Shown here: piece by piece, positions 1 through 7,811 of the stretch | Layout: every line of letters starts with the position of its first letter | How positions within the stretch are numbered: position 1 is the stretch's first letter | DNA from: Planctomycetota bacterium | GTDB taxonomy: Bacteria; Planctomycetota; UBA11346 | DNA: 8,138 nucleotides | Direction of reading: 5' to 3' | NCBI GenBank assembly: GCA_013816645.1 | Contig: JACDEC010000116.1 | Location: 1 to 8,138 of the forward strand | Notes under the pieces: generated by a model | Told to the model about the DNA's origin: nothing | Database searches by the model: none | The model's input: the letters and a program-made list of their open reading frames with translations, nothing else | Translations under genes and position numbers: made by a program

Positions 1-147
1 GTGCTGATGGCCTCGCCGGCCGCGGTGGCGAGCGTGCCGATGGCGCGCCAGCTGGGTGGCGACGAAGCGCTGATGGCCGCGATCATCGTCGTGACCACGG
101 TGTGCGCGCCGCTGACCATGCTGGTGTGGCTGGCCCTGCTGACCTGA
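1..147 (+). CDS. AEC-family (auxin efflux carrier type) permease, C-terminal end
   Basis: This is the final 48 codons of an open frame entering from the left edge and stopping at TGA 145-147. The visible end reads SPAAVASVPMARQLGGD, then a hydrophobic helix (about AAIIVVTTVCAPLTMLVWLALL) that ends the protein. A small-residue stretch with A-x-x-A-R-x-x-G-G-D, then one last transmembrane helix, is how AEC transporters (permeases for auxin-like or dicarboxylate substrates in the inner membrane) typically finish. The substrate cannot be told from this fragment. The next gene begins 76 bp downstream with its own ribosome binding site, so an operon is possible but not shown. Another polytopic transporter family with a similar last helix is the main alternative. 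Confidence 0.62.
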   Translation: MLMASPAAVASVPMARQLGGDEALMAAIIVVTTVCAPLTMLVWLALLT

Positions 148-213
148 ACCTGCCGTCCGCGTCGTCGGGCTTGGCGTACGTCGAGCCGACCAGACACTGC
201 GCCCGACCCGCAC

Positions 214-217
214 AGGA
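214..217 (+). promoter_or_regulatory. Shine-Dalgarno site of pgl
   Basis: AGGA lies 6 nt upstream of the ATG at 224 and decides that start. The 76 bp between the permease stop and this ATG also hold an imperfect inverted repeat (164-171 against 184-190, one bulged G) with no T-run, so I do not call it a terminator. I see no convincing promoter in this gap. Confidence 0.6.
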
Positions 218-223
218 TCCACG

Positions 224-901
224 ATGCTGCCCTATGCCCCAGGAACCGTCGCCGAAGCGCTCGTCGAGACCCTCGATCGCGCTGCCGCGGCGCGCGGTCG
301 CGCGACCCTGGCGATTCCCGGTGGGCGCTCGCCCGGTCCGGTGCTCGCGGCCCTGGCCGGATTGATCGACGATTTCCTGCGCCCGCGACTGCACCTGCTG
401 TGGTTGGACGAACGCGCGGTGCCGCGCGATCATCCCGACCGCAACGACGCGCCGACCTTGGCGGCCTGGCGCAGTGGCGGCGAGTTGCCCGGTCATGTGC
501 ATCCGATGCCAGCGGAAGCCGGCGATCTCGAGGACGCCGCGAGCCGCTACGCCGAGACCCTCGCGACCGCGTCGGCCGGCCACGGTCTCGACGCCTGCCT
601 GGTCGGCATCGGCGAGGATGGCCATCTCGCCAGCCTGTTCCCGCACCACGCCGGACTCACCGAACTCGGCGCAGTGTTCGTGGTCACCGACAGCCCCAAG
701 CCGCCGGCACGACGCCTGACCATGTCGTTGCCCACCCTGCATCGCTGCGGCTTCCATGTCGTGCTCGCGCTCGGTGCCGCCAAGGGGGCGGTTGCGCGAC
801 GCGCACTCACCGGCCCGGATGCCGGTCTGCCGGTCAGCCTCTTGCCCAGGGAACGCTGCATCTGGTATCTCGACGACGCCGCCCTGGCCGGAGCGCGTTG
901 A
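224..901 (+). CDS. pgl: 6-phosphogluconolactonase (DevB/Pgl family)
   Basis: Predicted to hydrolyse 6-phosphoglucono-delta-lactone to 6-phosphogluconate, the second step of the oxidative pentose phosphate pathway, in the cytoplasm. The 225-residue product matches the usual length of the stand-alone enzyme. Signatures seen in order: phosphate-binding loop GGRSP (residues 33-37), DERAVP (62-67), a following HPDRND in the place of the family's D-x-S-N segment, and the family hallmark GIGEDGHLASLFP (128-140), whose His134 corresponds to the conserved active-site histidine. The DGH-[LT]-AS signature separates lactonases from the related glucosamine-6-phosphate deaminases. The start at 224 has an AGGA box 6 nt upstream. 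No glucose-6-phosphate dehydrogenase or 6-phosphogluconate dehydrogenase gene is visible nearby, so the pathway genes appear dispersed or lie to the left of the window. The Arg in HPDRND, where Ser is usual, is a mild divergence. Confidence 0.93.
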   Translation: MLPYAPGTVAEALVETLDRAAAARGRATLAIPGGRSPGPVLAALAGLIDDFLRPRLHLLWLDERAVPRDHPDRNDAPTLAAWRSGGELPGHVHPMPAEAGDLEDAASRYAETLATASAGHGLDACLVGIGEDGHLASLFPHHAGLTELGAVFVVTDSPKPPARRLTMSLPTLHRCGFHVVLALGAAKGAVARRALTGPDAGLPVSLLPRERCIWYLDDAALAGAR

Positions 902-971
902 GCGGACTGGTCGAGTAAAGCAGGCATAAGACCGTAATTACCAAGGTTTTCGCCAAGCCGGAGGGATCGAG

Positions 972-1012
972 ACCCCCCGCACAGCTGATTTAATTCTTCT
1001 TGCTGGGGGGGT
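972..1012. repeat. C-run/G-run inverted repeat upstream of the SNF2 gene
   Basis: ACCCCCC at 972-978 is complementary to GGGGGGT at 1006-1012, giving a 7 bp all-GC-plus-one stem around a comparatively AT-rich loop of 27 nt (979-1005). It is not followed by a T-run, so it is not a standard terminator. It overlaps the promoter candidate at 997-1026. The rest of the 902-1036 gap is noticeably richer in A+T than the genes on either side and holds no ORF or RNA gene that I recognise. Confidence 0.4.
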
Positions 1013-1026
1013 GGTGGTGGTACACT
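997..1026 (+). promoter_or_regulatory. Extended -10 promoter candidate for the SNF2 gene, with a poly-G/TGG spacer
   Basis: TACACT at 1021-1026 matches the sigma-70 -10 consensus at 4 of 6 positions and is preceded by TGG (1018-1020), fitting the extended -10 form TGn. A weak -35 can be read as TTCTTG (997-1002, spacer 18) or TTGCTG (1000-1005, spacer 15). Transcription would start near 1033, giving a leader of about 95 nt to the ATG at 1127. The spacer is almost entirely G7 followed by three TGG-type triplets. The call rests on motif matching alone. Confidence 0.4.
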
Positions 1027-1126
1027 GCGAATCCCCATGTCTGGGGTACTGCGCACGGCCTTGCCCGCGCGCGTCTGCCGCGATCCGCGTACCCGCCTGC
1101 GACTTCCCCCCGCGAGCCCGACCTCC

Positions 1127-3790
<2,664 letters not shown>

Positions 3791-3843
3791 CCTGGGCCTG
3801 ACCGATGCCAGCACTGACGTTTATTGCCAATCCCAGGCGTCTT

Positions 3844-3923
3844 TGAGTCAGTCCTTGGAATGCGGCAAGCGAAAGAGCGGTCACCATGGCCTGCTTTCTG
3901 ACTGAAAATGGCTGAAATGACTC
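3844..3923. repeat. Cluster of TGACT/AGTCA half-sites upstream of the prepilin promoter
   Basis: TGAGTCA with an adjoining GTC (3844-3853) recurs in inverted form as TGACTGA (3899-3905) and TGACTC (3918-3923). These fall about 50-125 bp upstream of the predicted prepilin transcription start, the range where sigma-54 activators commonly bind. They could be an activator site, but the elements are short and could arise by chance. The surrounding gap (3791-3988) also holds a 6 bp inverted repeat (CCTGGG 3791-3796, CCCAGG 3832-3837) just after the SNF2 stop, too weak to call a terminator. Confidence 0.3.
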
Positions 3924-3942
3924 GCTCGCTCAGCCCTGGGGA

Positions 3943-3958
3943 TGGCACGGCTTCCGCT
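3943..3958 (+). promoter_or_regulatory. Sigma-54 (RpoN) -24/-12 promoter candidate for the prepilin gene
   Basis: TGGCACG at 3943-3949 matches the -24 element consensus completely. Ten bases after its GG comes the GC dinucleotide (3956-3957) of the -12 element, in the context CCGCT against consensus TTGCW. The invariant spacing is therefore kept and only the two T positions deviate. Transcription would start near 3969, leaving a leader of about 20 nt that includes the AGGAG at 3979. Pilin genes in several bacteria are RpoN-dependent, which fits the downstream gene. Motif match only. Confidence 0.55.
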
Positions 3959-3978
3959 CAGCTTGTACAACCCCAACC

Positions 3979-3983
3979 AGGAG
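3979..3983 (+). promoter_or_regulatory. Shine-Dalgarno site of the prepilin gene
   Basis: AGGAG lies 5 nt before the ATG at 3989. It favours this start over the in-frame ATG at 3908, which would put 27 extra residues before the prepilin leader. Confidence 0.75.
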
Positions 3984-3988
3984 TACGT

Positions 3989-4561
3989 ATGCGCCAAGGC
4001 TTCACCCTCATCGAGCTGATGATCGTTATCGCGATCATCGCCATCATCGCGGCCATCGCGATTCCCAACCTCCTCGAGTCCCGCGTGACCTCGCAGGAAA
4101 ACGCTTCGGCCGCTGCGCTGAAGAGCGGTCTGCTGCCCGCCCAGGTGCAGTTCCAGGCTGGTGGTTACATGGACTACACCCCGGCCAATGGTCTCGGTGA
4201 ATACGCAACCGGTACGACGGCCTATATGACCATGTCGGGCGTGAGCACCATCGCCGGCCTCACCTTGAACCTGCTGTCCCCGACCTACAGCAGCTCCAAT
4301 CCGCAGATCAGCGGTTACGTCTTCCAGGACCCGATCAACGTCCCTGGCGCCGAGGAACAGGCGTGGGCGGTCGGCGCGCGTCCGATCGACATCAATCAGG
4401 GTCGTCGCCAGTTCGCCATCAACCAGGCCGGCAACATCTACGTCGCGGGCCCGGCCACCACGGCGAACGCCGCCATCACCCTGGTTGGCACCGGTTTCGT
4501 CTTCGGCGTCAGCGGCACCACCGCTCCGTCGTCGGCCGCTTGGAAGCCCTATCGCCGCTGA
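3989..4561 (+). CDS. Type IV prepilin / pseudopilin-like protein
   Basis: A 190-residue exported fibre subunit. It begins with a four-residue leader, MRQG, followed by FTLIELMIVIAIIAIIAAIAIP. This is the class III prepilin signature: peptidase PilD would cut after Gly4, methylate Phe1, and leave Glu5 of the mature protein for assembly. The hydrophobic N-helix is followed by LKSGLLPAQVQFQ and a later GRRQFAINQAGNIYV segment, a pattern I associate with planctomycete-type pilin-like proteins. There is no cysteine, so no disulphide-closed D-region. The tail is rich in small hydroxyl residues (Thr177, Thr178, Ser181, Ser182) and ends WKPYRR. The gene has its own strong RBS, a sigma-54-like promoter, tandem in-frame stops (TGA TAG) and a strong terminator, which suggests high, separately controlled expression. 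It could be a major type IV pilin or a type II secretion pseudopilin; no assembly ATPase or platform gene is in the window to decide. Confidence 0.92.
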   Translation: MRQGFTLIELMIVIAIIAIIAAIAIPNLLESRVTSQENASAAALKSGLLPAQVQFQAGGYMDYTPANGLGEYATGTTAYMTMSGVSTIAGLTLNLLSPTYSSSNPQISGYVFQDPINVPGAEEQAWAVGARPIDINQGRRQFAINQAGNIYVAGPATTANAAITLVGTGFVFGVSGTTAPSSAAWKPYRR

Positions 4562-4593
4562 TAGCTCGCTTGCCTGAGCATGCCTCTGATGCG

Positions 4594-4630
4594 CACCGGG
4601 TCCCCTTCGTGGGGGACCCGGTGTCTTTGT
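4594..4630 (+). terminator. Rho-independent terminator after the prepilin gene
   Basis: A perfect 12 bp stem pairs CACCGGGTCCCC (4594-4605) with GGGGACCCGGTG (4612-4623) around a 6 nt loop containing TTCG. A T-rich tail, TCTTTGTTT, follows at 4624-4632. It lies 32 bp after the prepilin stop. Its 3' arm and tail overlap possible GTG/TTG start codons (4609, 4621, 4627) of the next gene and end within 15-20 bp of that gene's first in-frame ATG (4645). Confidence 0.9.
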
Positions 4631-4644
4631 TTGGTCAGTTCAGC

Positions 4645-6822
4645 ATGGTCCCGGCGCTGGTCCTGCCCTGGGCGATGGTGCTCTATACCTGCGGCTACCT
4701 CGCCGAGCGCGCGCAACCGCTGGCGCTCCTGGGACTGCTCGTCGCCCTGCTGCCGGTCTTTGCGCTCGTGGCCCTGCCGTGGCGACTGACGTTGGACCGT
4801 TGGACCGCGGGAACGCTGTCCGTGGCCGTGATCGGCATCCTCTACCTGCTCGTCGCCGTGGGCCTGTTCGGCGAATGGCAACTCAATGTGGGCAAGTTGG
4901 CGACCTACTGCGGTGCCTTGGTGCTCGGGGCCCTGGTAGCGGGCTCGCCGATCTCAGCGCAACGCTGGTTGCACACACTCGCCATCGCGGCCTTGGTCAC
5001 CTTCATCTACACCGTCGCCTGCGATCTCACCGTCGGTGTGCGCTGCTTCACCCTCGGCAACGTCAATTTCATCGGTACCTGCGCTGCGCCCGTGCTGTTC
5101 GCCTGGGCAGCGTGGGCGATCGCCAGCCGCTGGTGCGGCCACCGAGTCGGCGCGTGGCATGTCGTCGGATTGGCAGCCGCTGCGGTGGTCCTCGTCACCT
5201 ATATCTTCACCGCTCAGCCGGGAAGCCCGCGACGGGCGATCCTCCTCTCTGGCGGGATCGCGGCGTGCGCGGCGATCTGCGCGGCGTGCTGGTCGCGGTG
5301 GCGGGGTCCGACCTTGGCCGCCTGCGCGATCGTCGCGGCCATCGCGATCGGAGGGGCGGCTTGGATGCTCGCCAATCCATCGTTCGACCCGCGCGCCGAT
5401 CGCATCCTGATCTACCGCGGCGCCGTGGATGGGATCGCGGCGAATCTTCCCTTCGGGAATGGCGCATACAGCGCGCTGGGGCTATCGACGGTCGCCGGCG
5501 AGAGCGCGCGATTCCGCGCATCGACCGGTTTATGGACCTACCATGCACACAACGAACTGCTCGATGCGCTGCTGAATTACGGCGTCGTCGGCGGAGCGTG
5601 CGCCATTGCGCTGCTGGTCGGCCTGATCGGGAAATGCTTGAGCATCGTCGACCCGGCGTTGCGAGCGGCGGCATCGGCGCTGCTCGCCGCGTTGTGGGTG
5701 CATGCCTCGCTCGACACCGCCTTTGCCTATCCCGCGCCCGTCCTCTGGGCCGGCGCCCTGGTCGGGTTCATGCTCCTCTGCCCCGGCGCCGCGAGGACGT
5801 GTTCGGTTCCCGTCCGACCCGTGGCATGGGTGCTGGCCATCCCCTGCGTCATCGCTGGCGCATGGTTCGAGCGCGGCGCCGCCTTCGTCCATCTCGAGGC
5901 ATCACCGGCGATCCGCAACGTCGCGATCGATTCGACCTGCAACCCGGACATCGCCTTCCTCGAGGGCGAGGCGGCCCTGCAGGAAGAACTGACCAACGCC
6001 GATGTCCCGTCCGCGGTGGGCACACTGGCCCGTCTCGAACGTCCGCTGCGCAGCAACGGGCCGCTGGTCGAGTGGCGATTGGTGGTCGCTGAACGGCAGG
6101 TGCAATGGCTCGCCGAACGCGCGACGCTCCCGGCCAAGTCGCCCGAGGAGGGCGAATACCTGGCCCTGCACAGCCAGGAGGCCGACCAACTGCTGTTCGT
6201 CGCCGCGCAAGCGTACATCCAGCGCCTGCCATTCTCGCTGCGCGGTTATCAGGCCCTCCTCATGCTCATCCGTCGGCGACCCGAATTCGCGCGCGATCTG
6301 CCGGGCATCGTCCGTGAGCGCGCCGCCTACCTCGACTCGCGCGCCGACCTGCCCGAGCCGTCCTTCCCTGATGACTATCGCACCATCGACGAGGCCATCG
6401 ATGCCCACGTCAGGCTCTACTGGATGGCCAGCACCGGGCGCCCCTGGCCACCGATCGTCGCCGCGCTGGTCCCCCTGGTCCGGCGCTACGGGACCCACCA
6501 GGATGTGGTCACCTTGGTCCTGCGCGTCGTGACCGAGGCCGATCCGGCGACGGTCGAACCGCTGATCGGGCTGGCGGACCTGATGGTCAGTGGCGCCAAC
6601 ATGATGCCCAAGCTGGCGCTCGCCGACGTGCTCACCAACGTGCGGGGCGACGCGCAGGCGCGGTCGCTGGCTCGCATCTTCTCGGTGACCCATGCCGGGC
6701 TCTGGCGGGAATTCGAACGAGGCACGGTGGAGAGGCTGATCGATTCCGACCAGGACATCGCGGTGCGCAACGGTCTTGCCCGGTTGCGGGCGATGGCCCT
6801 GCGCCGGGCACCGGAACCGTGA
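4645..6822 (+). CDS. O-antigen ligase/Wzy_C-type membrane glycosyltransferase; possible pilin O-oligosaccharyltransferase
   Basis: A 725-residue inner-membrane protein with about 13 predicted transmembrane helices in residues 1-409 and a soluble tail of about 315 residues (410-725). Between helices 9 and 10 is a large loop (about 243-310) with RILIYRGAVDGI, PFGNGAY and YHAHNELLDALLNYGVVGG (His300, His302). This is the conserved H-N-E-x-L/G-x-x-G core of the Wzy_C family, which covers O-antigen ligase WaaL and the O-oligosaccharyltransferases PglL and TfpO. The family transfers lipid-linked glycans to lipid A or protein on the periplasmic face. The tail is mostly helical in appearance, with no clear TPR repeats and no family I recognise. 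Lying directly after a prepilin gene, it may glycosylate that pilin; this is inference from position. The ATG at 4645 is chosen conservatively; GTG 4621 or 4609 and TTG 4627 are in frame inside the terminator, and no clear RBS decides between them. Confidence 0.8.
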   Translation: MVPALVLPWAMVLYTCGYLAERAQPLALLGLLVALLPVFALVALPWRLTLDRWTAGTLSVAVIGILYLLVAVGLFGEWQLNVGKLATYCGALVLGALVAGSPISAQRWLHTLAIAALVTFIYTVACDLTVGVRCFTLGNVNFIGTCAAPVLFAWAAWAIASRWCGHRVGAWHVVGLAAAAVVLVTYIFTAQPGSPRRAILLSGGIAACAAICAACWSRWRGPTLAACAIVAAIAIGGAAWMLANPSFDPRADRILIYRGAVDGIAANLPFGNGAYSALGLSTVAGESARFRASTGLWTYHAHNELLDALLNYGVVGGACAIALLVGLIGKCLSIVDPALRAAASALLAALWVHASLDTAFAYPAPVLWAGALVGFMLLCPGAARTCSVPVRPVAWVLAIPCVIAGAWFERGAAFVHLEASPAIRNVAIDSTCNPDIAFLEGEAALQEELTNADVPSAVGTLARLERPLRSNGPLVEWRLVVAERQVQWLAERATLPAKSPEEGEYLALHSQEADQLLFVAAQAYIQRLPFSLRGYQALLMLIRRRPEFARDLPGIVRERAAYLDSRADLPEPSFPDDYRTIDEAIDAHVRLYWMASTGRPWPPIVAALVPLVRRYGTHQDVVTLVLRVVTEADPATVEPLIGLADLMVSGANMMPKLALADVLTNVRGDAQARSLARIFSVTHAGLWREFERGTVERLIDSDQDIAVRNGLARLRAMALRRAPEP

Positions 6823-6826
6823 CGGA

Positions 6827-7705
6827 TCACATGCGGATGCAGCCGCCATTGTCGAAGGCGGTGATCGTCGTGACGGCACCACCGCGATTACCGTAGCTCG
6901 CCTCGACGGCAGCGCGCACCGCCTCGGCCCGAATCCTGGTCGCGAAGCTGAGCACCGTGCTGCCGCTGCCCGAGAGGATGGTGCCGATCGCGCCGGCGGC
7001 GGCGGCCGCTGCACGGGCCTCGACCAGCCCTGGATTGAGCCCCGCGCGGTGGCGTTCGTGCCAGGCGTCGTCGAACAGCCCGCGCAGCTCCTCGGCGCGG
7101 CCAGCGGCGAGGGCGGCGGCGATCAGCGCGGTGCGTTGCAGGGCCAGGACCGACTCGGCGCGGGTCAACTGGTGCGGCAGGATGCGTCGCGCCTCGCTGG
7201 TCTTGACCTCGAACGGCGGAATGGCCACTACCGCGACCAGATCGGCCGGCACCGCGAAGCGTGACCAGCGCAGCCGTCCGCCGGCCGTGCCGACCACGGT
7301 GAAGCCGCCGAGGCAGGCGGCGGCGACATTATCGGGGTGGCCCTCGATGGCCGCCGCGATCTCGATGAGCTCGGCGTCGTCGCGCGGACGTTCCATCAGT
7401 TCCTGGCAGGCGGCGGCGACGCCGAGCAGGATGGTCGCGCTCGAGCCCATGCCGCGCGCGATCGGGACGTCGCCGGCGACCGTCACCGCGAAGCCGATGG
7501 ACCGCGTCGACCAGCGCGCGACGCAGGCGTCGCGGACCCGTACGGCCATCGCGGCCAGTCCGGGATCGGCCGCGCCCGGCGCGACGATCTCGCCATCCGG
7601 TCGCGGGGTCACGGTGATGGTGTTGGCGAAACCCAGGGCGATGCCCAGGCAGTCGAAGCCGTGGCCGAGGTTGGTCGTCGAGGCGGGCACGCGGAACGCT
7701 GGCAT
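6827..7705 (-). CDS. thrB: Homoserine kinase (GHMP kinase family)
   Basis: Phosphorylates the hydroxyl of L-homoserine with ATP to give O-phosphohomoserine, the substrate of threonine synthase, in the cytoplasm. The 292-residue length fits the family. Motifs in order: N-terminal VPASTTNLGHGFDCLGIAL (6-24), the ATP-binding GHMP loop PIARGMGSSAT (81-91), the ThrB-specific EGHPDNVAAACLGG (121-134), a WHERHRAGLNPG segment (215-226) and the C-terminal glycine-rich ILSGSGSTVLSF (243-254). The EGHPDN block distinguishes ThrB from other GHMP kinases. His14 stands where Pro is most common (NLGPGFD). The stop lies only 4 bp from the stop of the convergent O-antigen-ligase-like gene, with no terminator between. 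The start ATG (7703-7705) has no visible Shine-Dalgarno. No threonine synthase or homoserine dehydrogenase gene is adjacent. Confidence 0.94.
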   Translation of the reverse strand: MPAFRVPASTTNLGHGFDCLGIALGFANTITVTPRPDGEIVAPGAADPGLAAMAVRVRDACVARWSTRSIGFAVTVAGDVPIARGMGSSATILLGVAAACQELMERPRDDAELIEIAAAIEGHPDNVAAACLGGFTVVGTAGGRLRWSRFAVPADLVAVVAIPPFEVKTSEARRILPHQLTRAESVLALQRTALIAAALAAGRAEELRGLFDDAWHERHRAGLNPGLVEARAAAAAAGAIGTILSGSGSTVLSFATRIRAEAVRAAVEASYGNRGGAVTTITAFDNGGCIRM

Positions 7706-7791
7706 GTCGGCAGCGTGGGCCGTCGCGCCCGCCCGGCCACTGGCGATCCCCGCCGGGCACCGATGCGGTCAGCGTGCGCTTCCCCGCCGGT

Positions 7792-7808
7792 GGACGGCTC
7801 TACCGTCC
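7792..7808 (+). promoter_or_regulatory. Hairpin immediately before the last gene's start codon
   Basis: GGACGG (7792-7797) and CCGTCC (7803-7808) form a perfect 6 bp stem with a 5 nt loop, ending 3 nt before the ATG at 7812. It occupies the place where a Shine-Dalgarno would be, and none is seen. It might limit ribosome access, or it may be chance in GC-rich DNA. The rest of the divergent thrB gap (7706-7791) shows no promoter that I can support. Confidence 0.35.
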
Positions 7809-7811
7809 GAC

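Noticed and set aside
83..757. Minus-strand frame opposite pgl
   Set aside because: Antisense shadow; the plus strand encodes clear lactonase motifs.
902..1036. Structured RNA gene (tRNA, tmRNA, SRP or riboswitch) in the AT-richer gap
   Set aside because: I checked both strands for a T-loop, CCA end or SRP tetraloop core and found no consistent fold or conserved box.
3908..3988. Earlier in-frame start for the prepilin
   Set aside because: The ATG at 3989 has AGGAG at ideal spacing and yields the normal short leader before the Gly-Phe cleavage site; the upstream extension would also contain the -12/-24 promoter match.
4363..4644. Upstream extension of the ligase-like frame through the prepilin 3' end and terminator
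   Set aside because: The extension translates the prepilin coding region in the wrong frame into low-complexity Arg/His-rich sequence; membrane-protein character begins only at about 4645.
5902..7014. 370-codon minus-strand frame spanning the junction of the ligase-like gene and thrB
   Set aside because: It overlaps the conserved C-terminal part of thrB in another frame and has no recognisable motif or start signal.
6827..7705. His14 in NLGHGFD of homoserine kinase as a sign of inactivation
   Set aside because: This position varies in the family and all GHMP motifs, including the ATP loop and EGHPDN, are intact.
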